A DNA stretch of 64,000 nt, from contig NC_054865.1 in assembly GCF_018320785.1 (NCBI RefSeq), positions 36,766,398 to 36,830,397 of the forward strand. The letters are read 5' to 3'. The translations under genes and the position numbers were made by a program. Each line of letters starts with the position of its first letter. Positions within the stretch are counted from its first letter, which is position 1. This DNA is from Cheilinus undulatus (lineage: Eukaryota > Chordata > Actinopteri > Labriformes > Labridae). The notes beneath the pieces were generated by a model, which was given only the letters and a program-made list of their open reading frames with translations, had not been told where the DNA came from and did not search any database. This document shows, piece after piece, positions 1 through 13,844 of the stretch.

Positions 1-764
1 TTGTTAAACACAAGAAAGCACATAACCAGCATGTCACTACTAGCAAAACTATCCTTTCCAGTTCTTTTTACATGTGAAGCAGAAAACAGAAAGAAAAGAA
101 AGTGTACTCGGGAAACACCTTTAATATCATCTGTTTGATTTTAACTAATGTGTGGTAACACATGAAGTGGCGTACATCAGTGTGGCCCGAGGTCTCTAAC
201 CTTTCATTTGATTCTGATGTGATGACATCACCTTATATGCTACATATAAGACCCTGAAAACCACAAAGACATGCAGTTTGTCATCTGACATCACTGGCTT
301 TGATTTAATGTGCTGTGGTAATGTGTGAGAAAAAAGCACACGATGCTGCTCTTTCAAGCAGGCATCAAAGAGCAAATAAGTGCTGGAAGAACAGACCACG
401 TCTATGATGAAACCCATGTTTATCACCTTGCATCTAAGTGCACTTTTAACATCTCTACCATAATTCACAGTTAGGGTACACTTGGGTCAAGAGTCCTAAA
501 TATGGGATAGGGAGCATTGGCATAAGTCGTGTGTGAGTCAACAAAGCCCTGCTGCCACTGTTAAAGAATAGTTTGATTTTTCTAACCTCTGCTTAGCCAT
601 CTGCTTTCATTCAACCATGCATGTGCCTCTTCTTTGGTAAAAAGAAGTCAAACTTCCAATATTAAAACATGCAACATTATTTAAGAGCTTCCCACTAGCA
701 TGACAGAGCAGCGATATAATTTGCCCACATATAAATCATGAACACAAAGAACATTAATTAGAAA

Positions 765-975
765 TTCATTAAAATTCAGACTCAGCGGCAGGTGTGCAAA
801 TAAAGGATTAGGTAGACATCAATTATAGCACATAAGAGAACATTTTAATTGCAATTCCTGGATTGATTTACAGAGGGAAACAATCAGGCTCCATGCAATA
901 CGGCTGATTGCTCATTTTCCGGCAAGATAATGAGGAAAACACCTCACCAGGTAACGCTGTTCCCAGCTGTAAATT
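765..975. promoter_or_regulatory. candidate conserved non-coding element
   Basis: Repeat-free sequence with TAAT/ATTA-type and CAGGTA motifs (ggattaggtagacatcaatt, acctcaccaggtaac), flanked by plain AT-rich DNA. Its look resembles developmental enhancers. Conservation was not measured. Confidence 0.25.
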
Positions 976-1017
976 CACACACACACACATCGATTCTGAG
1001 TCGTGTGTGTGTGTGTG
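976..1017. repeat. (CA)7 / (TG)7 inverted pair, hairpin-forming
   Basis: (CA)n at 976-989 and (TG)n at 1004-1017 are separated by 14 bases (tcgattctgagtcg), whose ends tcga/tcg extend the pairing. The two runs are exact complements, so the strand can fold back on itself; either run can also form Z-DNA. Confidence 0.85.
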
Positions 1018-2983
1018 CTCTCATGCACATACGTGCACAACCACATGCAGGCTTATATAATGAGTGCTCACAAAGACATTTTTAATACTAACACTATAAT
1101 AAAACACATGAAGAATCAGGATGACACAAACAAACATGCACACACAGATAAAGAAACACGCAGCCAGAATTACAAACATACATGCATGCTCACACACAGA
1201 AATACACACGCACTGCAGCTTGGCATTCCCATCTGCTTGTGTTGGTGGAGAAGTTCTTAAGCACCAAATGTTGTGCTGTTATGACTCAAGTTTGTGAATT
1301 CTCCAACCTCCTCTGTGTTCCTGATTACTGCATTATGGCATCTGCTTAATTAGCTTGGCTTGTGTCATATGTTGCACACGGGGGGGTGTTAAAAAGTGCC
1401 CTTCCCTCTTGCTCATTATCTGCCTCGATTCATGTGATGTATAATCTCTCCTGACAGACATTCATATTGACATAGGGACAGCTGTCAGCAGAGCGCGGTC
1501 ATAAAGGATGCACAAAGTATAAAAAGGCACGAGGAAGGCAGATAGTGAAACTAGTGATTCTGTGTTTCCTCCTGGATCCATGAGCACTGCAACACTTCTC
1601 ATTATACTGAATTTAATTTTATGGATGAGGGTTTTTTGGAAGAAGAAACCGATAGTTAGCCATGCATTTTGATTACTTCAGGTAATATAAAAAGTAACCT
1701 CCTGCCAGTGTATTGTCTAAATTGGTGTGCTGTCTCACTTTTGGCAAGGAATCAACCTCATTATCACCATGTAGGAAATTCTAATCATTATTTGACTATC
1801 AGCTCCAGACAATCTCTTCATTATTACAAAACAATACTTTCTTAAAAGGAGAGGACATGTGAGATCAGAAATGTCCCTTCTTTACAAATCACAAGGTCAA
1901 GCTAAACTACAACAATTAATAATGTTTATCAGTGCGGCGGTTACCATGACCCACTGAGAGGATTATGAGCAACAACCTTTAAAATATTCAACATCCAACT
2001 GAAACAATGAAAAAACTATCATTACATTTAATTAGCTGGAGTCAATTGGTCTTCAAAAATGCGAGCCTATTGAACTTTTAGCTGGTGAGCACATTTAGAA
2101 ATATGAGAGCCATTATAAGAGCCATTCACCATTTATTAAATATACAATTAGGTTTGTCAATGGCAGACAGATGGATGGTTTTTGTACCTTTCCTACAAGC
2201 TCACAACTTCCTGCTAACTTACTTATAATGACAACACTGCATTTCCATGTTTAGTGAGCATAACTCTGTCATGTGTATTGTGTCAGTTTTGAGTCACAGG
2301 AAGTGTTTGCTTATTATTAAAAAACAAAATGAAGCTCAGACTGACAGGAAGGTTAGTATTCACCCACATAGACTAAAGAAGTGCAAGATGCATTTTTGCA
2401 CAGATGATGGTTAAAACGCACCTCAGTGTGTACTAAAGACAGTTTGATACCTCAGACTGCATACGGAGGTGGACTTGGATTCATCTGGACTGGTTATACA
2501 TACTGGTGGTGTTCACATTGTGGTGTTTCACTAGTAGGGATTAGGCGGTTATATGGCATCATGGTTAACTGAGGCTTAAAACAACACGGTTAATTACTCC
2601 TGAAGGCTCCTAAACATGTTTACTGTCATCATTTACAAATGCAGGGGCAGAACGCTACTTTCAGTGAAATCCAATTGAACCAAAACAATGTGACACCAGC
2701 TGTGGTGCGTCAGCTAAATCTGCTTATTGCTGTTGTATGCTATGCCACATGGATTTACTAAGGCAGGGACAGCAGCGACAGCTAATACATGTTAACTGAA
2801 TGACATTTCGTTAGACATGAAGTTCCTGGATACAGTAGAAACATGTCATTCAGAATTAGTTTTGCAGTTACAACTTAGTGTTTTATTGTAACATAATAAA
2901 ACAATCAAACGTTGTGTGTTGTCCACAGATTTTTTAAACTGAAAGTAAACAGTTGCAAAATTATTAATAAATTGTAAAAAAAA

Positions 2984-3268
2984 ATTGGGGCGCAGATGGT
3001 CTAGTGGTTTGAAGCGCAGCCTATGTATGCGGGAGGAAAGGAGCTAGAGAGCCCCCCACCAAAATATATGTGATATTTCTGCGCAAAAAAATCATGAGTA
3101 TTTCTGAGGCATAGCGGTAAGGCCATGCCCCATGTGTACTGGTGGCCGGGATTCAAGTCTGGCCTGTGGCTTCTCTCTCGCATGTCTCTTCCCTGCTCTC
3201 TAATCCTTCTTTCCGACTCCATCCACTGTCCTCCTCTTTAAAAAAAAGGGCATTAAAAAACAAGGAAT
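2984..3268 (+). mobile_element. tRNA-derived SINE, composite or partly duplicated
   Basis: gggcgcagatggtctagtgg at 2988 resembles a tRNA-derived A-box head; a second head-like part near 3105-3165 (ggcatagcggtaaggccatg, then gggattcaagtctggcctgt, a B-box) follows. The body tccactgtcctcctctttaa and an A-rich tail close it. It matches the copies at 48487 and 58480. Confidence 0.7.
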
Positions 3269-6200
3269 ACTCCTTTTAAAAAGTCAAATATTCCCTTACT
3301 GATCAGCCCTAGAAAAAGTCAAACTTGGTGAGGATCAGTGCCTGTGCTTGCGCCAGTCAAACTGCTTCATCTGGTAAGATTTTCTTTCATGCAATAGGCT
3401 ATTTTCAACTTTATAATTAAAAGAATTTCTAATTTCTATTTTTCTAAATTAACAACTTAATAAATTTGAGAATTCTGGAGTTTTTCATAACTTTAGTACT
3501 TTAAAATTTCAATGAGCCTCTTCAGTTTTTGGTAGTTTTTAGATTTTTTTTGAGTTGCCCTAGTATGCCTTTGCAATATTGATCAGGGTAGCAATCTTGA
3601 GACAAATCTGGGACAGACTGCAGTGGAAACATGAGCTAGCAAGTGAAGGTGTGGTCATCTCTTAATGCACAGTGCACATGGATGCAGTGGGGAACTATGG
3701 GTTAAATAGCTTGCAGTTTAACACCAATACTGTTTGGATATGTAAGTGATGACAGAGCTACGCCATAGCTTGTAAAATAAATAGGTTTAAATGTTTCAGA
3801 GTACGTCAGTACAACAGTGGATACATTACCTTGTACCTGTGCCTAAAAGCAGCTGAACACCCAAACAGTGATCCATCAGGTGACAGTGATTTCAATGAGG
3901 TTGATGTATTTTTGTGTCAGTAATGTTTATTACATAACAATTTGAATGAATAATCTGTGTTCTCCTCTCATGAGCCATTATGCTGTCCTTCAAACAGACA
4001 GCTGTGACCTTCCAGCCGCAGAGACAAAGCTTCAGCATTTGTTTTAAAATGTGGTGAGCACAGTCATCTTAAATAAATGGAAATATGAGCAGAAATGGAA
4101 ACCATGGTCAAGTGACTATTATCCCCCTTGAAAGTAAACTGAATTTCACACCCACTCAAAAACTCCAACATATGTTCGACTGATGCCTAATGGGCCTGCT
4201 CGTGCTATTCGCGAGAGACTGGAGAGGGCAATTAGTCGCATGTGGCTTTGATTAGGCCGATTCCACAACAGTGCTGGAAGGAAGACGGAAAACAAAATAC
4301 TAAATTACTGGTGAGGCTCTTTTTGACAGAATGCAATGGAACGGGAGAAGCCATTAGACTCCATGGTAATAACAGGTAAATGTGAACATGTTAACTATAG
4401 TAGAGCGCCTGTGGCTAAGATTATGCATATTCTACCTACAAACAGCCTGTGCAGAGCAATGCATATAAAACTGAAATAAATGGCTACAGATGCATGAACT
4501 TGCCCTGAAAGAGGTTTGCTTACTCTGTGATCTCATTCTTAAATGAAACCAATTTGCCTAGAAATTGGTTCTAAGGCCTAATGCTGAACTCTGTACATCA
4601 GCTCCACCACACACACTCACTCTCACACTCACACACAGCCTTTTTACAAACGCACTTTCACAGTCACACTGCTTCCACCCCTTCCCTCGCTGCAAATCAT
4701 GTTTGACTTTGAAGTGCTAATTTTGGAAGTTTAGCCAATTTTTATTTGCTGCTTTGAAATGTATCCCCTAAGCTGCTGCACCAGCAATGAAATATACAGA
4801 CCTTTACAATGAGGGATAAGTGACCAAAATGAGAAGCGCCTGGTTTTCTCCCTAACATTATATAACTGCGAATAATCCTCACATAGAATTTTCCCCTGTG
4901 CCATCACTACCTCAATTTATATTCTAAAATATTATGCAGACTTTTGACTTTTTTGCTTATTCCTCAATCCCAGCCAAAAGTTAGAGCTAATTTAAGATAC
5001 TAAAAAACAATGCAGCAGACAAAACCCTGATACTTTTTAAATTATTACAGTTTATCAGTGTTTAGGACGAGAAAAAAATACAGCAGGACTTCAAAATTAT
5101 TATTTCTTTTGGCTATTTATTTGAACCTATTTAAAATGTAAAAAGAAGTTGCTAAATGAATGTCTGATAACAGAACTTCATTTTCTCTGCTAGTGAGAAC
5201 AGAGTTCAGGCCTGTATTTTCTGTAGTAGTTCACTTCAGTAGGGTCAAAACCTTCCTAAAGATTCAAGGCCTCCGTGATCTCTTCATTATAGTCAGGAAA
5301 ATTAACCCCGACATGGACAAAAATACCTCAGCTGTATACAAAGCAGTGTTTACCACAGTGATAGATGCAAGGATGACCTCAATCACAATCCCTTTTTAAC
5401 TGCTTTCAGTGGGAGCCGGGGAATTATATAGTAAAATAAGTTGATCAGATTGGCTGCTCACCAAGCAGCCCGGCTAATAACATGGAAAGCAAAGAGCTTG
5501 AGGGAGAGAAGATTTGGAATGTGGACCCCTCCACTTTTCCAGCGCTGCTCTGCTTTAACACAGTCCTGGACTTGGCAATAAATTGCTTTAGTAATCAGCT
5601 TTTTGAAAAGCTTATTTACTGCTTGTTTTGTGTTTATTGTACTTCTCAGAATGAAATACAAAATTGGATTTTATTACATGTGCAATTTTCTCCTCTCGTA
5701 AAGAATAGAGTGAGAAAGAGAGGGACAGCTCCACCTTGTTGAGTATGGATGATCCAGAGAGGATGTATACCGTATATTATTAGTTTTGATTATCTCTCCG
5801 TTATGCTGCAGACTTCTTCTGCTTCAATACACACTTGGAATGAATTGAAACAGTCATGTATAAAATGTCCAAATACAAGCTGATGGATCAAAACGTAGGC
5901 AACCTTGAGCATGTAAAATATCTTTATGGATTGGCTTCTGAATGAGAGGCACAGAGGGGTAAACTATGTAAACAGGGAATGTATAAGGTATGTACTGTGT
6001 AGAACGCAGGCTCACTGTATAGCTGTAATAGAGGTCATATTCAGCTCGAACTGCAACTAGAACATGCTTCCAACACTGGGACTTAGTGGTCTGGTAGAAC
6101 AGGGCTAAAAGTGAATACAAAACAGATCTACCTTGACCCCTACTATTTGAGTAGCTGAGCTGTTAGCAAGCTGAAGCCATGGTTTTTCAGTTATCTTATC

Positions 6201-6594
6201 CTAGAGTACGCATTAGCTGCATGCAATGACATTCAACACTAGGGGTGTGACGATATTTGTATTTGTCCTGAACAGGGACAGTTCTTTGAAAAAAGAACCA
6301 TAAAACAGAGGGATTCAGCATCCCAGAGGCTCTTGCTGCACTTCACACCAAGGTGTGAAAAGGACACTTATCCATCCCTCATTGGAAAAGACAGAGGAAA
6401 AACCACAGGTAATGAAAGCCACACTTTTCTCCCCTTTGTTCCTACCACACACTTTGGCAACAGCTGGTACGCAGCCAAACACCAGACCTGAGTGGACCCA
6501 GGACAGCTTCAAAACTCAGCACGCCCGATCCTGTGAGCACATTCCAACAAGTTCCACAGATCCTGCTTCACCCAAGTCCCTCTGTAGAAAGGAC
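3269..6594. other. gene-less stretch
   Basis: No exon recognised. It includes the block at 4180-4390, a short CA-rich run at 4606-4640 and a hAT-like end at about 6240 (aggggtgtgacgatatttgt). Confidence 0.5.
4180..4390. promoter_or_regulatory. candidate conserved non-coding element
   Basis: Repeat-free, balanced composition, with words such as gagggcaattagtcgcatgt and gctttgattaggccgattcc (homeodomain-type ATTA/TAAT sites). Inference from composition only. Confidence 0.25.
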
Positions 6595-7165
6595 CTGGCT
6601 AGTGATGCATGGTATACCAAAATTTTGGTACTCTTCTTTTCAAATAGTCCGGTATTAGAATTCTCTGCCGTTCTGTACCTCTTTGCAGGTCATATACGGC
6701 TCTGACGTGACTGATAGAGCACATTCAGGATGGAGGATTGCATTTTTATATGCATCTCCACTAGGTGGCAATGTGAGCAAGGAAAGCAGGTCAGACAGAC
6801 CTGCCTGTCAGCCATTCTTCTTTGCACAACTTGAGCACCAGCCTCCTGTGACAGTGAAGAAGTGCCCCTGCGTCAATATGCCTGCTGCCTACGACGACAG
6901 GGGATCATCCTCAGAGACAATACCTCCTCGTCCTCACCTGGTGAATAGAACAAGCTACTGAAGTCTCTTGTGGGACTACTTTGCCTGCATAGCTGATGCT
7001 GATGGCAAGCCGACCGACCTAACCAACCGTATGCGCAAAAGATGCTACAAAACAGTGTCGTGCAACGGAGGAAACACTTCAAACCTTGCCAAGCACGTCA
7101 ATGACAGACATCCAGACCTCGCAAAGAAGCACGACAGGTCAGCATGTGTGCTAGCGTGTTAGCCC
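6595..7165 (+). pseudogene. hAT/ZBED-type transposase N-terminal fragment (BED zinc finger)
   Basis: At 6968-7140 the plus strand encodes WDYFACIADADGKPTDLTNR, then CYKTVSCNGGNTSNLAKHVN and DRHPDLAKKHD. This is the BED finger layout (W-x2-F, Cys, NTSNLxKH, x3-HP) of fish hAT transposases and ZBED genes. The first Cys of the usual CxxC pair is missing (RKRC). Upstream DNA near 6605-6690 resembles a hAT terminus (catggtataccaaaattttg). The frame ends at 7160-7162 and no catalytic domain follows, so this is a dead remnant. Confidence 0.7.
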
Positions 7166-8334
7166 GCTAGTAGTGGGAAATGATTAACTGCTTAATTGTG
7201 TCACACAATCAACATAACTTTAACTTAGTAGTAACACACCAGTATCATGCCCATCCTACATTAAAATAACACAACAAGCAAATAAAAAAAAAAGAGTTCT
7301 AAACTGACACGGACGCTACATTTCTTATTTATAGTTAATTTTTTTTTTTTAATTAATTAATTAATAATTTTCATTCATTCATTCATTTATTTATAATTAA
7401 TAATTATTAATGATTGTGCCCACAGTAACAAAATACTCCTGTATAATACAAAACTATATGACGGGTGCAACATTGGTACCAGATTGTGGTACTCATCTTT
7501 ACAGTCAAGTGGACTTGACTGTACTTACTATAATTGGACCATATATCATAGTTTGAAGTCTGAGGAATTCATGCTTATCCCTCTGACTGCCTACTTTCAC
7601 TCTACACACGCTATAGGAGGCAGTAAATTGAGGCAAAGCTTAACTTTTAACAGTGTGATTAAAACAGATAAACAGATAACTCAAATGAAAGCCCTTACTT
7701 AACAATTTGTTTCAGTTCAAACAAGAGTGAGAGTCACTGCACAAGCTGAAAAGGCATTCACAGCGCTACTCAAAACTGTTCTCAAAACAAAGGTGAACTA
7801 TTTGGAAATCAAGAGCAGACAGTCCAATCTGCTGATTTTTGGCCTGCTGTACAGTAGACAGAAGACTGTGGCATTTGTGCAGCACTTTTGAGATCCTGGG
7901 GCAAGATAAACAGTGAGAACCTCCACTGCAGACTGCAAGAGCACATCATGTTTCTATTCCAAACACAGCGACCAGGACAAGACCCATCATCGTAAAGTTC
8001 AGACAATTATCAACAAAAATCAAAGTGATGAACTGTGCTCAGGAGCGAAGACAGCTCCTTTTCAACAGTGGAAGAATCTCTATTTATCTGACCTCAGTGT
8101 GGCTGATCAAAAGAAGCAAAAACTGTTGGCTCCCATAGAAAAAAAAACTACAGGCCACTTGCATCAGCTATGCACTTTCCTGCTCCACTGTGATCGGTAA
8201 ACAAGATTTCAATCATCTAATAAAACACAAGAGTTTCTCAATGGCCTGTAAACAGAATCTCCTATAAAAGGCAGGTTGGGTAGACGGATCATGTATTTGA
8301 GGAAATAAGAAAACAATAATTATTTTTTTCCTGT
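7166..8334. other. gene-less stretch, probably transposon-derived
   Basis: Between the BED remnant and the Tc1 copy. It holds an A/T-rich low-complexity tract (7280-7400, with repeated attaatta/cattcatt) and hAT-like words near 7470 (ggtaccagattgtggtactc). No exon seen. Confidence 0.4.
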
Positions 8335-9297
<963 letters not shown>

Positions 9298-9660
9298 GTC
9301 CTGCAAGGCTGCTTCTTTGAGCTGGAATAGCCACACTGCCCTCGGTGAGTATACCTAGCACTGGGAATGTGAGATGATGCATGGCCAAAAAGATCCACGT
9401 CATTCTGTATGACATGATTCTGTGTTGAATTTTGTCCCAGTTCATTTGGGGACATGGGTATATTTTCTGGGTCTTCAAAGTCCACTGCAACTTTCTGCAC
9501 GGCATGCCAAAGTATAGCCAATCTGTGGGGAAACATAGTCATGTATATCAAAATTAGCTGGTAACTCTCCAGATACCAATTCCAAACTTGGGTCTAAACC
9601 TGGACTTTGGTCGCCAACCCAAGCTGCACTGGACATGGCTTCCACAGGACTTGCCATTAA
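9298..9660 (-). other. unidentified segment with two overlapping open frames
   Basis: On the minus strand, 9657-9475 reads SPVEAMSSAAWVGDQSPGLD and ELVSGELPANFDIHDYVSPQ, and 9551-9273 in another frame reads FEDPENIPMSPNELGQN and later [12 protein letters not shown]. The composition (acidic, Ser/Pro) looks more protein-like than chance, and the change of frame suggests a decayed coding segment, for example a captured or processed gene piece beside the Tc1 copy. I recognise no family. It may be coincidence. Confidence 0.2.
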
Positions 9661-12095
9661 AGCTGATAATTTCTAAAATAAATCAAACAGATCAACACAA
9701 TCATTATATGCTACACTAAGATTGCTCAAACCAGCATCACATGCAAAGGAGAGCTGGCTTTCCGATACTTCCAGCAATAATTACAACCTGACCTTTATCT
9801 TAACACAATAAAGCGGTAGCACACTACACAATGGGAGAACAATGGCTCATATTCAATGCATTATTTAAACATAACTTCTTAAGCTAGTCCTATTCAAATT
9901 CACCAATTATTTTGGTGGCACAATGAAATCCAAATGAGATCTCTGTAGCACTGACATACTTTCTGCTAGCAGGTACAGGATGCCTCATATATGATTAATT
10001 AATTGCGGCAGCCTGCCATCTGTGTTTTAACTGATTAAATAGCTCACAAAGTGGGATGCACCTTTTGATGTGATCCTTTGGGGAACTGGTTCTGTCTTTG
10101 TATTTCTACCTTGATTAAGCACAATACTCCACCACTTCCTCCAGCCCTCTATTTCAAAGTCTCTTTAATTTGGGAGGAAAGGACACAGAGGCATTTGGGG
10201 TGCTTTAAAATCTTGCCCATTTCCAGTAGTCGGGGGGCTGTCTCTCTCTTTCGCTCTTTTTGTTTTTTTATAAAGTGAATGTTTCACACAGGACTGGGCC
10301 CGGTGAGCAAGCATCGAGCTTTCAGATAAAAATTGATTCCAGTAAATTCTCACCTGAGATCCATCACGGTGAAAGGCTTTAAAAGGTCACACATGTAATA
10401 AGTTCCTATGGTCTCAGTCCCTCCAATAATAGGCCTTTAGTCTGCCATGGAAGGCTGGTATATAGAAATAATTGAGTAATCTGTGGACCATTCAATTCAA
10501 TCGTGGGACTCAGTGACAGTGCAAGGCCTGCTGGGCTGTGAAGAGGTTGTTCTGGAGAGTCTTTCTGCTGCCAGGGAAATGGTTTGTCCCCGAAAGCCAT
10601 GCACCTCCATCTTTGCAACGGCACAGTGGATCACTGACATTTCAGAGGCTCTTCCAGGCCTAAATCGTGTAGGATCATGTCAGCCTTGCACATCAGAGAG
10701 AGGAAAGATTATGACAGGATATAAATGTATTGCTTCAAGCAAGGATTAAATTAAAAGCATCCTTTATTCCAAATTAGCATGTATCCATCATTTGTGGATC
10801 ATTATCCATCATTTATTGAAACTATCTAAGGTTTAATGTTCAAAGATAGAGACTGATATTTCAAAGCAATGGCCACAAACCCTTCAATTTAATTCTCAAG
10901 AGAGCAACCTAACACAGTCTACTCTGTAACTGTGACATTTAAAAGAGTGGAAATAATGGTAATGCTGTGTTTGCCCTGTGTTTGTCTGGTAGGGGTGGTG
11001 GCCTGGTATCAGCAGGGAGGGGACTATTTGCTTAGCTTTAACCAAAAAAAAACAGTTTATTTCTCCTTTTCATTTTGTTTTAATGAGTATATTTACTTCA
11101 GTTGTACATGTCAAGGCCCTGGTTGGGCTCTATAGTCAAAATGTCTGAACAGTGGTTAGCAGGCTGCGACCTGAAATAAATGGTAGGGGTAACACTGCAG
11201 TATAAATGTTCCATACCCAGTAAACCAACATCTTACATTAAGGCTTTAGTGCTACAGGTGTGATGATTTTTATGGGTTTCACAACAGTGTGGTAGTAAAT
11301 GTCTGATACCACACAGCTTAGAGGCTAAAGCTGGCCACCTACAAGTGCTATTCATTGGCCACATTGGTTTTACAAACCTGCTGTTTATTTTTGCTGATAT
11401 ACATCATCAAAAGGACACATTTGATTTATAGAAAGCACGGGCAGACACCGCAACCCCTGTTTTTTGTGCTGGCAGTGCTCATTTTCAAAACAAAACCATT
11501 GTCCAGGTTTTTCAGTAAGTGTTCAGTGTCCTGAGCTCAAAAAATGCACTCAGTGTAAGCTTTTCTGTTATTTTTTTTTTTTTAATGCTCACAGCATTCT
11601 CAGTTGAACAAGGTTTAACTCTCAGCACAGCACGGGTCTCATCAATATCGATCAAAATCAAGATGGAGCGGGACTTGTGTCAGCTTATAAGGAACTGATC
11701 TGACTCATCTTTTCAAGGGTAACATTTCCAGGTCTACAGTTGCTGCAAATGCAAAGAAAGGATTCCTTTGAAAAGCGTTAAACATTTTTTTTGTTATACT
11801 GTTCTTGAATTAAGAGTGCAGTGCTATTTAGGAACCTTCTGGGTACTGCCAGGGATGGAGCCCAAAATCTGGGTCCATAAAGGCATGGCTCTAAAATTTT
11901 CTAAAACCTGAAAATCAATAACATACTGCTACTGAGTCCAACAGGCTCTGTGATGTAACATCAAATCACCTGGATAAAGACATACTGCATGTTTTTGCAC
12001 CTGTATGTTACATACATCATCAGTTTCTGCAAGGGGAATGTAAGCAAAAGCACATCAACTTACATCAAACTAAACCAAACTGCAGTACCTTTAAC
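9661..12095. other. gene-less stretch
   Basis: No exon recognised; the frames at 10078-10749 and 10932-11135 show no domain. A T-rich run lies at 11571-11583. The area near 9980-10060 (attaattaattgcggcagcc) looks enhancer-like. Otherwise nothing is visible. Confidence 0.45.
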
Positions 12096-13681
12096 TAGGA
12101 CTGGGTATTTAAGTGAAATTTAGATTAAATCATAATATGGCCTAATGCAATTTTAAAATCTTAGGAGATGCAATATTAATTTACCTAAAATGTGTGTCAA
12201 AATTGTTCTTGAATACATCTTCTGATGCACCTGAACACATCATCAGTGATGTTTCCTGGGGTCATAGGGTGTTGTGGGTCTTGCAACATCAGACACCGTC
12301 ACCCAGGCAACCCAGCTGTTCTTGATGGCTCTGGTCCTTGCTCCTCCTGTAATGCCCAGTGCACTGAGGGCTTTGTGGAGTGAGTGCCCCACAAATCCTC
12401 TGCAGCCTATTTCAATGGGCATACGTCTCACCTTCCAGCCCTGCTCTTGACAGCTGATGACCAGATGGTCATATTTGGTCCTCTTCCTTTCATGTGCTTT
12501 TCCCAAGCGGTCCTCCCACGGCACTGTCAGCTCCATGATGATGACCTTCTTGGTGCTCTCTGAGACCAGGACGATATCTGGCCTTAGGGTGGTGCTGACA
12601 ATGTGCTGGGGTAATTTCAGCTGTTCCTCTAGATCCACTGAGAGCTGCCAGTCCCAGGCCGTCGCTAGGATCCCTGCTGCCTCCCTCTTCTATCCTGCCC
12701 TTGGCTGTTCTGCTGGCTTGACAAAGGTCATTGTGCAGGTGTTGTTGCACACTCGGCTACTGCTGCTAATCCCCTTGCTGATGGCTTCTGCAATTGGTTT
12801 CAGCACCTGGTTGTGGCGCCAGATGTACCGGTCTTCTCCGAGTGCTTTTGGGCAGGAGCTCAGTATGTGCTCCAACGTTCCCCTTGCTGAGCACAGTGGG
12901 CAGTTTAGGGTCTCCACTTTTCCCCAGTTGAAGAGGTTTGCTGGGCTAGGCAGAACATCGTACACAGCTCGAATCAGGAAGGTGATGTGGTGTGGCTCAG
13001 CTTGCCAGAGGTCAGACCAAGTGACTTTCTGATCCATGGCCTGCTCCCACCTGGTCCAAGCCTCCTGCTGCCTCAGACCAGCCACTCTGCTTGTTCTTCC
13101 TTCTACTGCAGCCCTCACCTCCTCCTGGATCTGCCTCCGCTTCTCCTTCCCCTTGCTCTCCTTGTGCCAAGGTGGTGTTGGGACCGATCCCAAGCCCGCT
13201 CTGCCATGGGCCACCACCCCCACCAGATCTTTATGGTAGAGTCACGCCGCATCAAGCTCTGCCGACTGGGCACTCCACTTCCTACGGGTTCTCACCTCCA
13301 CTCCTGCCTAGGCCACCTTTGGCAACTAAATACAATTTAAATACATTTTTTTGAGTCACAGATGCACTACACATAATGCAAATATGTCCAAGTGTCATTT
13401 TTCTAGAATAGTTTGAAAAACTCCTGTATATTTGTCTTATTTAAAATGACAGACATAAAATCCTTCAAAAAAACAGTTCATGTCCAATTTGTAATGGGTC
13501 AAAATAGCCTTAGTTTAATCTACTAAATATTGTGTTCATTATTATATAGAATGGTTTATTGCTTGATTTTTGATAAATACATAAGGAAAGAAACTAAAAA
13601 AATAAATACATATTAAATCATAATCAAAATATTGGGGAAACAATCACAAGCAGATTATTGTTCCCAAATCATTCAGCCCTA
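12096..13681. mobile_element. hAT-like non-autonomous element with 8-bp target duplication, split by a LINE
   Basis: Terminal inverted repeats start taggactgggtattt (12096) and, reversed from 13681, tagggctgaatgattt. Flanks cctttaac (12088-12095) and actttaac (13682-13689) agree at 7 of 8 positions, the 8-bp target site duplication expected for hAT transposition. About 1.1 kb of the interior, roughly 12235-13335, is an R2-type LINE fragment in the minus direction, which therefore inserted later. Confidence 0.75.
12243..13335 (-). pseudogene. 3' part of an R2-superclade LINE: zinc knuckle plus restriction-like endonuclease
   Basis: A single minus-strand frame runs 13223-12243 with one in-frame stop (TAG, 12690-12692). 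In order: an RT C-terminal/thumb-like part, a CCHC knuckle (CPLCSARGTLEHILSSC), RHNQVLKPIAEAI, then the restriction-like endonuclease core RPDIVLVS, ELTVPWED, AHERKRTKYDHL and IEIGCRGFVG. The PD...E...K arrangement is typical of R2/NeSL/HERO-type non-LTR retrotransposons, which cut DNA with this nuclease. The RT core is missing, the usual result of 5' truncation. The family within the superclade is not resolved. Confidence 0.82.
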
Positions 13682-13844
13682 ACTTTAACTGTCAGCTTGA
13701 GGGGAAATAAAAGACTGTAGCGATGCTGAAGGTAGCATACACTAATATCACAGGCGTCAACTTCGGCAGGTCAACCTACTTTCCTCAACTGCTCCAGTCA
13801 GCGCTGAAAAGTACCCCCAAACTTTCTAGCAAGTCCCTTTAGAT

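Larger units (their letters stand above)
1..2983. other. gene-less stretch
   Basis: I see no coding exon. It contains the enhancer-like block at 765-975, the CA/TG hairpin at 976-1017 and other short CA-rich runs to about 1210. The rest is unremarkable AT-rich DNA. Confidence 0.5.

Noticed and set aside
1003..1260. Cys/His-rich open frames on both strands
   Set aside because: Translation of CA/TG repeats; not a zinc-finger pattern.
2988..3060. Possible true tRNA gene
   Set aside because: A-box and B-box words are present, but the fold does not close as a cloverleaf and the same sequence recurs with a poly-A tail at 48487 and 58480, so it is a SINE head.
13036..13354. Plus-strand Leu/Pro/Ser-rich frames over the LINE
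   Set aside because: Antisense shadows of the R2-type LINE coding frame on the minus strand.
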